The position numbers and the translations under genes were made by a program. Source: Bacteroidota bacterium (GTDB lineage Bacteria > Bacteroidota > Bacteroidia > Bacteroidales > UBA7960). Taken from it: a stretch of 64,000 bases of DNA. A model generated the notes under the pieces. It worked only from the letters and a program-made list of their open reading frames with translations, ran no database searches and had not been told where the DNA came from. Below are positions 35,088 to 45,000 of this stretch, piece by piece. Each line of letters begins with the position of its first letter. Position 1 is the stretch's first letter. Where the stretch lies: contig REDJ01000137.1 of NCBI GenBank assembly GCA_007693555.1, forward strand, positions 64,085 through 128,084, given 5' to 3'.

Positions 35088-37520
35088 ATGTCTTCTGAAA
35101 GCCCTTTACATACATCTGAAAACAGAATAATTGCCGGGCTTGGATTGCATTCATCCGCAATTATAGCCTATCAGCTTATTCTGATGCAATTGATTTCAAT
35201 CATGCAAGGCTACCATTTTGCATACATGATTATTTCAATTGCAATGCTTGGTTTTGGTGCAAGCGGTACATTTCTTGCACTTTTCAGAAAAAGGCTTTTA
35301 TCCGTATCACATTGGCTGGTTCCATTACTTATGTCAGCAACAGGGCTTTTTATGATCTTGTCATTTTACATGGCAAGATTGCCGGCTCTTCAGTTTGATG
35401 TTTATCTTTTATTTGTTGAAACAAGTCAGTTTGGTGTTCTTGCTGCCACCTATCTGATTTATTTTCTACCCTTTTTCTTTGGTGCTCTTGCAATAGGAAT
35501 ATTGTTTATAAAAAATGCAGGAAAAATCGGGAAATATTATTTCGCAAACCTGGTGGGCTCAGGTTTGGGAGGGATATTGGTAGTTCTGTTGCTTAACCAT
35601 TTTTTTGCATTACACACCCTTCCAATCATTGCCACATTATCTATATCAGCTGCTCTTATTTCATTTTCTTCAGAACGCAAATCCTATCAATTACCGGTGG
35701 CTTTTTTAGCCCTAATTTTTGTTTTAATTGCTTTAGTCTGGCCTGGTTCTTTGCCTCTGTCAGAGTATAAAGGTCTTTCACGCACACTTAATCTTCCTGA
35801 AGCGAGGGTAATTCATAAACAGCCGGATGTACACGGCCAGATTGAAGTAGTTGAATCACCTGCTCTAAGATACGCTCCTGCGCTCAGTTTTACCTTCACA
35901 GAAGAAGTGCCTGTTAAGAAAAATGTTTTCATAAATGCAGAATTTTATGGTGTTATACCCCTTTTTGATACCACCCGCAGAAACATACATAATTATACAA
36001 CCGAAGACCTGCCATATATTTTGCAGGTACGCGATTCTATATTAATATTAAAAGCGGGAACAGCATCAGGAGTGGCTCATGCCATTCAGAATGATGCAAA
36101 AAAGGTTAAAGGAATTACAGAAGTGCAGGGCGTGAAAGAATTGCTAAAGAATGAATTTGCATCAGAATCAGGATATCTGGCAATGCATGAAGCTGCAGAG
36201 CTCATTTACAATGATAGCCGTCAATTCCTGCTTACTGAAAGTTTTGAGTCATTTGATGCAATTATATTGCCCCGCATGGAAGCTTTCGGAGGCTCTACGG
36301 GAATGAATGCATTGCAGGAAGATTACGCACTTACAATAGAAGCCTTTCAGTTGATGTGGGATCATTTGTCGGAAGAGGGTGTAATTGCAATAACAACCTG
36401 GATAGATTATCCTTCAAGGACAACACTAAAAATTGCCAATACTCTTGCCACGGTTCTTCTTAACAATGGGATTGAGCAACCCGGCAATCACATAGCTGCA
36501 ATTAAAAGCTGGGGTACTCTTAGTTTTGTCCTGAAAAAAACCCCGTTGAATCAACAGGAAATTGACAATATAAGGACCTTTTGTAAGCAAATGCTTTTTG
36601 ATCCCGTATTGTTGCCTGATATTCAACCCGAGGAAAGAGATGCCTTTAACATTCTGGAAGACAAATTTCTTTACAAATACCTGGATGCTATTGTTTATGA
36701 AGGTAATGAAGATTTACTCAGAGATTACGACTTTTATATTCAACCTGCCACTGACGATAAACCCTACTTTAGCCGTTTTCTTAAATTATCTTCTATTTCG
36801 AAATTAAGGGAAACTTTTGGCGCCGAAACCATGCCCTTTCTCGAACTGGGTTACCTGATCGTGTGGGTTACACTGCTTCAGAGTGCTTTACTTGCTTTTG
36901 TACTTATTGTCTTACCCTTGTTCAGGTTAAGAAAAACTGAGGGCAGCAAAACACCTACACTGTTTTATTTTGGTGCTTTGGGATTGGGCTATATGTTTGC
37001 CGAAATCATTTTCATTCAACGCTTTATATTGTATTTTGGCCATCCGGTTTATGCAATATCTGCCGTAATCAGCACAATGATGATTGCAAGCGGAATGGGT
37101 AGTCTTTATTCCGGAACACTGGAAAATCCTGTGAAAGCTTCAAGATTTGCCACTTTTTTGGTAGCAATATTACTTTTTGTATATTCTCTGTTTTTTACCG
37201 ATATCCTTACTGCCACTATAAATTTCCCATTCCTGATTAAGTTTTTAATTGCTTTTGTTTTGCTGGCATTACCTTCTTTTTTTATGGGCATCCCATTCCC
37301 CTCAGGTATAAGAATTCTTGCCGGTAACCAAAGGGATCATATTCCATGGGCATGGGGTATTAATGGCTGTCTTTCGGTTATAGCCACTTCTTTAGCTACA
37401 CTCATAGCAGTGGAACAGGGGTTCAGAATCGTAATGCTTTTTGCAATGGGATTTTATCTGCTGGCATTTTTCACTTACTTTCGAAAAAAATACGATCAAA
37501 ATTCGCTTGTTTCAGAATAA
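35088..37520 (+). CDS. Polytopic membrane protein with spermidine-synthase-like domain
   Basis: 810 residues. Six or seven TM helices (about 20-225) are followed by a soluble Rossmann-like domain (about 235-565) resembling spermidine synthases, then six or so TM helices (585-800). The SAM-type loop is degenerate: SILILKAGTASGVAHAIQND replaces GGGDG, and DAIILPRMEAFGG lacks the usual catalytic Asp. Similar fusions are annotated as spermidine synthase-like with membrane domain. True polyamine synthesis is doubtful. It follows the exported PCMT by eleven bases and is surely co-transcribed with it. Confidence 0.78.
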   Translation: MSSESPLHTSENRIIAGLGLHSSAIIAYQLILMQLISIMQGYHFAYMIISIAMLGFGASGTFLALFRKRLLSVSHWLVPLLMSATGLFMILSFYMARLPALQFDVYLLFVETSQFGVLAATYLIYFLPFFFGALAIGILFIKNAGKIGKYYFANLVGSGLGGILVVLLLNHFFALHTLPIIATLSISAALISFSSERKSYQLPVAFLALIFVLIALVWPGSLPLSEYKGLSRTLNLPEARVIHKQPDVHGQIEVVESPALRYAPALSFTFTEEVPVKKNVFINAEFYGVIPLFDTTRRNIHNYTTEDLPYILQVRDSILILKAGTASGVAHAIQNDAKKVKGITEVQGVKELLKNEFASESGYLAMHEAAELIYNDSRQFLLTESFESFDAIILPRMEAFGGSTGMNALQEDYALTIEAFQLMWDHLSEEGVIAITTWIDYPSRTTLKIANTLATVLLNNGIEQPGNHIAAIKSWGTLSFVLKKTPLNQQEIDNIRTFCKQMLFDPVLLPDIQPEERDAFNILEDKFLYKYLDAIVYEGNEDLLRDYDFYIQPATDDKPYFSRFLKLSSISKLRETFGAETMPFLELGYLIVWVTLLQSALLAFVLIVLPLFRLRKTEGSKTPTLFYFGALGLGYMFAEIIFIQRFILYFGHPVYAISAVISTMMIASGMGSLYSGTLENPVKASRFATFLVAILLFVYSLFFTDILTATINFPFLIKFLIAFVLLALPSFFMGIPFPSGIRILAGNQRDHIPWAWGINGCLSVIATSLATLIAVEQGFRIVMLFAMGFYLLAFFTYFRKKYDQNSLVSE

Positions 37521-37569
37521 GTGCATAAATTACGACAAAAACTAATAATTTGAATTTACCGAAATACCT

Positions 37570-38382
37570 ATGCAGGAAAATCTGATATCCAGTCTTCAAA
37601 ATCCCTTGATAAAAGAAGTTGTAAAACTTCAGCAAAAAGCCCAGGAAAGACTTATGAAAGGTCAGTTTGTCATAGAGGGTGTAAGGGAGGTTTCGCTGGC
37701 ATTGGACTCGAATACAGAGCCCGTTAATCTGATTATTTCAGAGGAAATCTACAGGCCTGACAAAGAATACCCGGTTTCTTTAGAAAAGTATAAACCACTT
37801 ATAAGGTATACCTCCCGTGAAGCCTACAACAAAATAGCATACAGAAAAAATGCGGAGGGTATCATCCTGATTGCAAAAAAGTTTCAAACGGAGCTTGAAA
37901 GCATTCCAATGAAAAGCAATCCGCTTTTGGTAGTACTCGAATCAGTTGAAAAACCCGGTAATCTGGGAGCAATCCTGCGGACAGCTGATGCAGCCGGTGC
38001 AGATGCTATTGTTATATGCGATCCGCACACTGATATATTTAATCCCAATGTAATCCGAGCCAGCCTGGGTTGTGTTTTTACAAAACCGATAGCCGTTTGC
38101 CGGTCGGAGGAGTTTTTACAGTGGGCAGCTAAAAAAAACATCAAAACTTTTATTGCAACATTACAAAGTCGTTCCGTTTACTTCAAAAAAGACCTGACAG
38201 GGCCGGTGGCCTTTGTTTTTGGTACAGAAGCTGACGGAATAACGCAATTATGGTATGAAAAAGCCGATGAAAAAATTTACATTCCTATGCAGGGAAAATC
38301 AGATTCTTTAAATGTATCGGCTTCAGTGGCAGTTATGGTGTTTGAAGCACAGCGGCAACGTATGATACGGGAAGGACTTTAA
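37570..38382 (+). CDS. RNA methyltransferase, TrmH/SpoU family
   Basis: 270 residues. An N-terminal RNA-binding substrate domain (LISSLQNPLIKEVVKLQQKAQERL, FVIEGVREVSLAL) is followed by a SPOUT domain with motif 1 EKPGNLGAILRTADAAGAD, motif 2 FVFGTEADGI and motif 3 IPMQGKSDSLNVSASVAVM, which form the trefoil knot and SAM site. It is likely a 2'-O-ribose methyltransferase for tRNA or rRNA; the exact target is not visible. ATG start at 37570; convergent with the proline dehydrogenase gene. Confidence 0.9.
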   Translation: MQENLISSLQNPLIKEVVKLQQKAQERLMKGQFVIEGVREVSLALDSNTEPVNLIISEEIYRPDKEYPVSLEKYKPLIRYTSREAYNKIAYRKNAEGIILIAKKFQTELESIPMKSNPLLVVLESVEKPGNLGAILRTADAAGADAIVICDPHTDIFNPNVIRASLGCVFTKPIAVCRSEEFLQWAAKKNIKTFIATLQSRSVYFKKDLTGPVAFVFGTEADGITQLWYEKADEKIYIPMQGKSDSLNVSASVAVMVFEAQRQRMIREGL

Positions 38383-38438
38383 CCTTATAATTATCTTTTC
38401 AAATATGAAAAAAACATCTGAAAAATAAATAAAAGGTA

Positions 38439-39611
38439 CTAGCTTTTACTTGTCTTTCTTCTTTTCAACTCCTTTTTAATCAAATAGAGTTCTCTTCCTG
38501 TCTGACCTGCCACTGAAGTATTTTCTTCAGCTCTCCTGATCAAATATGGCATTACTAATCTCAAAGGACCATAGGGCAAATACTTGCTTACATTGTAACC
38601 CTCAAGGGCAAGATTGTAGCTGATATGATCACTCATTCCCTTGAGTTGGGAGAAAGAAATCAAAGGATGATTGTTTTTTAGCTCCCTCACTGACATGAAG
38701 CGCATGGCTTCTTCACAGCTTTTTTCATTGTGAGTGCCAACAGATAGTGCTATTCTTTCAATATTCTTTATGCAAAATTTTACGGCTTCATCAAAGGCAG
38801 CATCCGTAGCAATTTTATCGGGTTGAATAGGAGATGCATAAGACATCTTTTCTGCTCTTTCTCTTTCTTTTTCCATGTAAGCACCTCTAACAAGCTTAAC
38901 AGCAGGCAGATAACCTTTCTTTTTCGAATCAGCACATAATTTTTTCAGGTAAAAAAGTTTATCCACTCTGTACATCTGGAGGGTATGATATACAATATGT
39001 CTTTCTTTATTGAATTTAATCATAAGCTCCTCTACAATTTCATCTATAGCTGTTTGAATCCAGGTTTCCTCTGCATCTATCATAACAGGAATTCCTGCAT
39101 CTTTTGCACTTTCACAAATTTGTCTGGCACGTGTTTTTATTCTTTGATAGTCTGCAATTTCCTGCTGGCTGAGCGGCTCACCGTTACTTTGTTTTTCAAG
39201 TAGTGCAAATCGGGCAATACCTGTAAATTTAAATACGGCAAATCCAATACTTTCATTGGTTTTGCTCATTTCAATAGTAGCCAGTATTCTGTCTCTGGCC
39301 TCGTCAAATTCTTTCTCGGTTTGCACGCCTTCAGCTGCATAATCCAATACCGCTTTCAAACCTGAAGAGGATAGTTTATTTAATGCTGTTTCACATTCTT
39401 CAAGGGTTTCTCCACCGCAAAAATGTGCAAAAACTGTTGGTTTCAAAGCCCAGCGAAGGGGAAGTTTGATTCTATTGGCAATATTCAGAAACCACGAACC
39501 AATTTTTACAAGAAATGGTCTTTTTACCAAAAGGAACATCCAGTAAGCTTTGCGAAGTTCACTGGTTGTTTTATCAGCAAAGGCTACCTTGGTATTATCA
39601 AAAGAGATCAT
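38439..39611 (-). CDS. Proline dehydrogenase family protein
   Basis: 390 residues starting at ATG 39611 (MISFDNTKVAFADK); the track's three extra codons begin at a TTG. FAD-dependent beta/alpha-barrel with GGETLEECETAL near the start, MIDAEETWIQTAIDE and KLVRGAYMEKERERAEK (the conserved L-[VI]-RGAY-E motif), THNEKSCEEAM and YNVSKYLPYGPLRLVMPYLIRRAEEN. It oxidises proline to pyrroline-5-carboxylate, feeding electrons to quinone. Monofunctional, without the P5C dehydrogenase half. Downstream of the usp genes, 48 bases after the nearest. Confidence 0.92.
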   Translation of the reverse strand: MISFDNTKVAFADKTTSELRKAYWMFLLVKRPFLVKIGSWFLNIANRIKLPLRWALKPTVFAHFCGGETLEECETALNKLSSSGLKAVLDYAAEGVQTEKEFDEARDRILATIEMSKTNESIGFAVFKFTGIARFALLEKQSNGEPLSQQEIADYQRIKTRARQICESAKDAGIPVMIDAEETWIQTAIDEIVEELMIKFNKERHIVYHTLQMYRVDKLFYLKKLCADSKKKGYLPAVKLVRGAYMEKERERAEKMSYASPIQPDKIATDAAFDEAVKFCIKNIERIALSVGTHNEKSCEEAMRFMSVRELKNNHPLISFSQLKGMSDHISYNLALEGYNVSKYLPYGPLRLVMPYLIRRAEENTSVAGQTGRELYLIKKELKRRKTSKS

Positions 39612-39659
39612 GAAAAACAATACAATTTAGCGAAGTTTAGAATTGGGTCAAATAAATCA

Positions 39660-40535
39660 TTATTTATCTATCAAACCAAAGGGATCAAAAAATGTTGTGA
39701 GCATATGATCCGCATCATATTCAAGGTCAGGGATAACTGTCAAAACAGGAATCTCTGCTTTATCTATGATTTGTTCAGCATCGTTTTTACCCAAAACTTC
39801 TGCAAAACGGCCACTTCTTTCGGCAACTATCATTATAAGATCAGCATCAATTTTTTCTGAGTAACTCAACACTTCATCATACAAATCTGCGCCAGGCTTT
39901 ACAATAATTTCAGCTTTTGCCTTCACTCCTGCTTTTTCAATGTAATCCATTACGTTTTTCAGCAGTGCCTCTTTTTTAATTTTAAAAACACTACTTTTTG
40001 AACGCAGCAATCCAATAATATGTACAACTGAATCGAAATATTTTGCAAATCTCAAAGCGGCATTAATTTTTTCGGCACTTTCAGAAGTAAATGTAATTGG
40101 TACAACAATATTGTTATACCCAACATGATGGTGCTTCTTTTTTACAACCATTACCGGTACTTCGGAGCTGCAGATAACCTTATAAGCATAGCTACCCACA
40201 ATATGCTGTACACCTTGCTTGCCATGTATTCCCATGATAATAAAGTCTGCATTTAAGTCATGGGCAGTTCCACTAATCATATCAAAAATGCTCCCTTCTT
40301 CAATTTGGTAAGTAATTTCAATCCCCGTCTTACTTTGATTGGTCTCGGCAACTTTTTTCAATCTGGCCAATCTTTGGTCACGGGCTACCTTCGGAGTTTT
40401 TTTCCCAACAACATGCAAAAGAGAAATTTTATGGTCGAATAGTTTTGCAATCTCAATAGCATGATCAAGTGCACAATCTGCAACAGGGGTAAAATCTGTG
40501 GGAACAAGTATTACATTTTTTTCTTCCTGGGTCAT
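39660..40535 (-). CDS. Tandem universal stress protein (two Usp domains) A
   Basis: 291 residues with two UspA domains (about 8-140 and 150-280). Domain 1 keeps an ATP-loop of the form GIHGKQGVQHIVGSYA, with eight rather than nine residues between the second and third glycines, as often in this phylum. Domain 2 has lost the glycines (VAERSGRFAEVLGKND). The C-terminus ends DPFGLIDK, nearly matching the neighbouring paralogue's DPLGLIKK. Usp proteins bind ATP or AMP and aid survival under stress; cytosolic. The third usp gene of the run, 123 bases from the next. Confidence 0.88.
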   Translation of the reverse strand: MTQEEKNVILVPTDFTPVADCALDHAIEIAKLFDHKISLLHVVGKKTPKVARDQRLARLKKVAETNQSKTGIEITYQIEEGSIFDMISGTAHDLNADFIIMGIHGKQGVQHIVGSYAYKVICSSEVPVMVVKKKHHHVGYNNIVVPITFTSESAEKINAALRFAKYFDSVVHIIGLLRSKSSVFKIKKEALLKNVMDYIEKAGVKAKAEIIVKPGADLYDEVLSYSEKIDADLIMIVAERSGRFAEVLGKNDAEQIIDKAEIPVLTVIPDLEYDADHMLTTFFDPFGLIDK

Positions 40536-40658
40536 ATTAAGAAATTTTCTGTTTAATTGTCTGGTTTTCGCTTAACATAATCTGATGAGTGGCAAAAATA
40601 ATTTTTTTTTCTTAGCCATATATGTAATAAACAGCCTTTACCTCTCTTTTTTTGAAAT

Positions 40659-41609
40659 TCAGAGAGGTTCATTATCTTTATTTAATTGCTTTTTTATAAG
40701 TCCAAGCGGATCAACCATAGAAGTTACAATGCCAGGCTTAAATACAGCAGTAGGTATGATACTTAATACGGGTTTAACGGAATTGAAAATTATTTCCTGA
40801 GCCGTAGAACCCACATAAAAGTTTACAATACTTTTCTTTTGCTGTGTCATTATTATTATAAGCTCAGCATCTATTTTTTTACTATAGTCGATTACCATTT
40901 TAGCAACTGATTCATCTTTACGGTAAATCAGATCTGTCTGACACCTGACACCATGCTTCTGAATCGCATTTTTAACCTGATTAACCTGGACCTGTTTCAA
41001 TAGTTTTGTAACCTTATTATCTGTAGTAACTATTGAAAGAACAAAAATTTTAGCACCAAAATATCCTCCAAATTCAATTGCCTTCTGCACTTGTTTTTTT
41101 GTCTGACTTGTAAAATCAAGCGGCAAAAGGATTTTGGAGAATTTCCCCGGACGTTTGGTGCCTTCTTTTATTGTAATAACAGGGCATTCAGCCTCGCGAA
41201 CAACATTCATTGTATTGCTGCCAATGAAATTACCGGGTTTACCTGCTGTTTTTGTGCTGTTTTTGCCCATTACTATCATTAAAACTTCCAGATCGGAAGC
41301 CATTTCAATTATTCTTTCATAGGGCTTACCTTTTTCTATACGAACACTTGCATTTACAGTAGCTTTGCAAGAAGCTTGCTTTGCCAACGCCTCAAGTTCG
41401 TCAAATTTTTGTCTTGCTTCAGCAATGACTTTCTTAAGATAATCTTCAGGTGCTCTGAGCTTTCCTATTACACTGGGAACTTCTATAACATATAATAAAA
41501 CAAGGTCAGCTTCAAAAAGGCATGCCAGTTCAAAAGAATGCTCAAGAGCATTTATTGACTGCTCTTCAAAATCAATCGCTACCAGGATTTTATTTCGAGC
41601 TGTCTTCAT
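40659..41609 (-). CDS. Tandem universal stress protein B
   Basis: 316 residues, two Usp domains. The opening KILVAIDFEEQSINALEHSFELA is typical. The first ATP-loop is spread (MGKNSTKTAGKPGNFIGSN) and the second reads MTQQKKSIVNFYVGSTAQ, so nucleotide binding may be altered but G-S ends persist. The tail DPLGLIKK matches the neighbour Usp A. It lies between the LOG gene (194 bases upstream) and Usp A. Likely stress protein; its partner is unknown. Confidence 0.87.
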   Translation of the reverse strand: MKTARNKILVAIDFEEQSINALEHSFELACLFEADLVLLYVIEVPSVIGKLRAPEDYLKKVIAEARQKFDELEALAKQASCKATVNASVRIEKGKPYERIIEMASDLEVLMIVMGKNSTKTAGKPGNFIGSNTMNVVREAECPVITIKEGTKRPGKFSKILLPLDFTSQTKKQVQKAIEFGGYFGAKIFVLSIVTTDNKVTKLLKQVQVNQVKNAIQKHGVRCQTDLIYRKDESVAKMVIDYSKKIDAELIIIMTQQKKSIVNFYVGSTAQEIIFNSVKPVLSIIPTAVFKPGIVTSMVDPLGLIKKQLNKDNEPL

Positions 41610-41803
41610 ATTACCCCTCAGTTTTCATAAAAGCATTTCCCATTTTTTATTAATCAGGAAAAGTACATAAAAAAATCATTAAAACAGAATTCTTAAAAAA
41701 TTTTATTATAGTTTTAATTTCATTGTTTTAGGTGTAAACCTGTGGAAAACCACCAGAGCATTTCTCCTGAGCTTGTTAAAAAAATCTGGTAACCTGAACA
41801 GCT

Positions 41804-42382
41804 TTATTCAGACCATTTATCTGAAAAAACGATACTAACATACTTATCGAGGTACTGCTCCACAGAAGCTATATCAGGTGCAAAATGGTAAATCTTTCTG
41901 AATTTGTCAGATGTAAACCGTTTCTCAAACATATTCTCAAAAAAGTTTTCCAGATGGCTGTAAAAACTAAGGGTATTGATAAAAACAACCGGCTTGGTGT
42001 GCAATTGCAGTTGTTTAAGTGTAATAACTTCCAGAACCTCTTCTGCTGTGCCAAAGCCACCCGGTAATGCAACAAATGCATCAGATAATTCAATCATTCT
42101 ATTCTTTCTTGATGCCATATCCGAAGTAACAATTAACTCAGTACACCTTTTAAGTGCAATGCCTTTTTTTTGAATATTTTCAGGAATAACACCAATTACT
42201 TCTCCTCTGCCCTTTAAGATAGTATGGGCCAAATGTCCCATCAATCCAACATCTGTACCTCCGTAAACCAGTCGCCAACCTTTTCTTAAAATCATTTCAC
42301 CCAACAGACCGGTATCACGAAAATATTTCTGGTCAATCCAATTACTGGAGGAGCAGAAAACACAAATATTTTTAATATCCAT
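41804..42382 (-). CDS. LOG family protein (TIGR00730 Rossmann-fold phosphoribohydrolase-like)
   Basis: 192 residues with the LOG hallmarks: CVFCSSSNWID near the start, VYGGTDVGLMG, MASRKNRMIELSDAFVALPGGFGTAEEV (PGGxGTxxE motif), and KPVVFINTLSFY. Family members split nucleoside 5'-monophosphates (cytokinin riboside or purine nucleotide type) to base plus ribose-5-phosphate. The bacterial physiological substrate is unsettled. Eleven bases separate it from the upstream usp C gene, so the two form an operon. Confidence 0.9.
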   Translation of the reverse strand: MDIKNICVFCSSSNWIDQKYFRDTGLLGEMILRKGWRLVYGGTDVGLMGHLAHTILKGRGEVIGVIPENIQKKGIALKRCTELIVTSDMASRKNRMIELSDAFVALPGGFGTAEEVLEVITLKQLQLHTKPVVFINTLSFYSHLENFFENMFEKRFTSDKFRKIYHFAPDIASVEQYLDKYVSIVFSDKWSE

Positions 42383-42393
42383 TGATTTAGTTA

Positions 42394-43218
42394 TCAGTAC
42401 TTTCTTTGATTTAATACATAAAGAGGTATTGAGGAATTTTCGATAAGATTCATTACCGTCTGACTATTTAAAAAAGCCGTTTGATTCTTGCCATAGTCCA
42501 TAGGCAGGGCAATAATATCAGTATTCACAAATTCAGAAAATCGCATAATGCTGTCAGTCAGCGATGCTTTTCCCCAATGGAAAAAATCATTTTCACATCT
42601 TAAACCTTCGCTCCTGATTAAATCAATTGTATTTTTTATTTTCATTAATGCTTTTCTTTTTCTGAAAAAAGACATACTTCCAAGAATAGAAAACAAGTAA
42701 ATAATACCATTATAATCTTTTGCCAGTTCAATGGATCTTCTTATCATCCAATCCATTTGCAGATTTGTATCAAAGGGTAAAACGATACGCTCAAACTTTT
42801 CGACCGGTTTATTTCTATTAACCAATAAAACCGGAACAGTACTGCTTAAAGAAACTCTAAGGGCAAAACTACCTATAATGAACTGGATACCATGTAACTT
42901 GTGAATTCCCATAATGATCATTTGAGTACCAAGTTTGCGTGCTGTTTGGCCAATAGAAGTAAAAATATTACCGGTTACAACGTTGGGGATAATGGTAATG
43001 TTAAGTTCTTTTTGCTGATTCTGAGCAAATTCAAAAAGTCTGTGTCTCTCACTTTCAACCTTCTCTTTATCAATAAAAGGTTTGTCATCAATAATATGCA
43101 GTACATGCACTATACCATCATATTTATTAACAAACCGGGCAGCAGTTGCCAAAGCCATAATAGACTTATGGCTATAATCAATTGGCACCAGAAGAGAGTA
43201 AGCAACACCAGAGGACAT
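42394..43218 (-). CDS. Tandem universal stress protein C
   Basis: 274 residues, two Usp domains. It opens YSLLVPIDYSHKSIMALATAARF. The first nucleotide loop is GIHKLHGIQFIIGSFA (second Gly replaced by Lys). The second domain is degenerate (MDYGKNQTAFLNSQTV). It ends in NQRKY without the DPxGLI tail of its paralogues. It leads a usp-LOG pair. A TATATTTG-type -7 box is present on the minus strand at 43265-43272 without a matching -33 box. It is the most diverged of the three. Confidence 0.83.
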   Translation of the reverse strand: MSSGVAYSLLVPIDYSHKSIMALATAARFVNKYDGIVHVLHIIDDKPFIDKEKVESERHRLFEFAQNQQKELNITIIPNVVTGNIFTSIGQTARKLGTQMIIMGIHKLHGIQFIIGSFALRVSLSSTVPVLLVNRNKPVEKFERIVLPFDTNLQMDWMIRRSIELAKDYNGIIYLFSILGSMSFFRKRKALMKIKNTIDLIRSEGLRCENDFFHWGKASLTDSIMRFSEFVNTDIIALPMDYGKNQTAFLNSQTVMNLIENSSIPLYVLNQRKY

Positions 43219-43343
43219 GACACAACGAAAACCACGAATATAGGAAAAATGCCTGTTAAACGTTCAAATATAACAATAAAAACAAAAAGAGCCTAGTAAT
43301 AAATTACCAGACCCTTGAAAAATTTTCAATAGTTATTAACAAC

Positions 43344-44897
43344 TTACAACTCGTAAAACAAAGGAGCTCCCGGTCCAATGGGTATGCCAAGAACTATCCA
43401 GATGATTAGCATGACCAACCATGCACCGAGAAATATAAATGTATAGGGTAGCATGGTTGCTATGATTGTACCAATTCCTGCATTTTTATCGTATTTCTCA
43501 AAGAATGCAACAATCATGGCAAAATACGACATCATGGGGGCTATAACGTTGGTAACACTATCCCCTACCCTGTATGCAAGCTGGGTAAATTCGGGAGAAT
43601 ACCCCAACAGCATAAACATAGGAATAAATACAGGTGCAAGAATAGCCCATTTCGCGCTTGCACTGCCCACCACAAGATTTATAAACGCTGAGATTAGCAC
43701 CAGTGCGACCATAAGAGGTATACGTCCCAGACCCAGGGAGCCAATTAAATTGGCACCTTTGATGGCAAAAATCAGCCCCAGGTTGGTCCAGTTAAAATAA
43801 GCCACAAACTGGGCAGCAAAAAACACCAGTACTATATATGTTCCTAAGGTCGACATGGATTTCCCCATTCCCAGAATAACATCATCATTACTTTTGAGGG
43901 TTCTGGCACCAATTCCGTATACTATACCCAGCGTTCCGGCAATAAGAAAAATAATAGCCACAATACCACTCATAAATGGAGAACGAAGCAGACCACCGGT
44001 ACTGGGATCGCGTAAAAAGCCGCTTCCGGGTATATCAGCCCAGAAGCCCTGGTCGATCGGCATCATACTCCAGGCAAGCAAAATAACGATAATCAGAAAA
44101 GCAACCAATGTAAATCGCATACCCCGCTTTTCATCATCATCAAGCTTTTTGATTTCTTCGGGTTTGGCATCTCCTTTATATTCGCCAAGGCGGGGTACAA
44201 TTATTTTTTCAGTAACCCATGTACCTAAGGCGGCAATAAAGAATGTGGATACAAACATAAAATAATAGTTGGCTGCCGGATTTACAGTATAGGCAGGATC
44301 CACAATGTTTGCGGCTTCTTCAGAAAGTCCTGCCAGCAAGGGGTCAATGGTTCCCAGTAAAAGGTTAGCTGAATAACCACCTGATACCCCCGCAAAAGCT
44401 GCTGCAATACCTGCTATGGGATTTCGCCCTACGGCCAGGAATATCATACCACCTAGCGGAACCAATACTACATAACCAACCTCACTGGCTGTATTTGACA
44501 AAATTCCGGCAAATACAATGGCAAATGTGAGCAGGTTTTTGGGTGCGGAAATCACCAAAAGACGCAATCCTGTGCTCATTAAACCACTGGCCTCGGCAAT
44601 ACCGATACCTAAAAGAGCTACCAGCACGGTACCGAGGGGTGCAAAAGATGTGAAGTTGGTTACCATGCCCGTCATGATCATATGTAAACCTTCGCGACTC
44701 ATAAGGTTAAAAACCCTTATGGTTTCTCCGGTTCCGGGATGCACTGCGGTAACATCAAAAAAGGAAACAAGACCACTGAGCACTATAATTCCCATTGCAA
44801 AGTAAGCAAACAGGGCACCGGGATGAGGAAGTTTATTCCCCACACGTTCTATTGCTCCAAGCATTCCTGCAACAAATCCTGAGTTCTGATTATTCAT
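43344..44897 (-). CDS. AbgT family transporter
   Basis: 517 residues, about eleven to thirteen TM helices. It opens [30 protein letters not shown], with the AbgT signatures [18 protein letters not shown] and [19 protein letters not shown] (hairpin region), [21 protein letters not shown], and a late [21 protein letters not shown]. The family imports p-aminobenzoyl-glutamate or exports sulfa drugs (MtrF/YdaH). The substrate is not decided by sequence. Inner membrane. Monocistronic on the minus strand. Confidence 0.92.
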   Translation of the reverse strand: MNNQNSGFVAGMLGAIERVGNKLPHPGALFAYFAMGIIVLSGLVSFFDVTAVHPGTGETIRVFNLMSREGLHMIMTGMVTNFTSFAPLGTVLVALLGIGIAEASGLMSTGLRLLVISAPKNLLTFAIVFAGILSNTASEVGYVVLVPLGGMIFLAVGRNPIAGIAAAFAGVSGGYSANLLLGTIDPLLAGLSEEAANIVDPAYTVNPAANYYFMFVSTFFIAALGTWVTEKIIVPRLGEYKGDAKPEEIKKLDDDEKRGMRFTLVAFLIIVILLAWSMMPIDQGFWADIPGSGFLRDPSTGGLLRSPFMSGIVAIIFLIAGTLGIVYGIGARTLKSNDDVILGMGKSMSTLGTYIVLVFFAAQFVAYFNWTNLGLIFAIKGANLIGSLGLGRIPLMVALVLISAFINLVVGSASAKWAILAPVFIPMFMLLGYSPEFTQLAYRVGDSVTNVIAPMMSYFAMIVAFFEKYDKNAGIGTIIATMLPYTFIFLGAWLVMLIIWIVLGIPIGPGAPLFYEL

Positions 44898-45000
44898 TGG
44901 AAGTTATTTTTAGGTTATTGATTATTCAAATAAAAGAGCCAAAAATAATGAAATTTCTGCGAATGGTCTCCCGCTGAACTTTCCAATATTTTCAGAGCCT

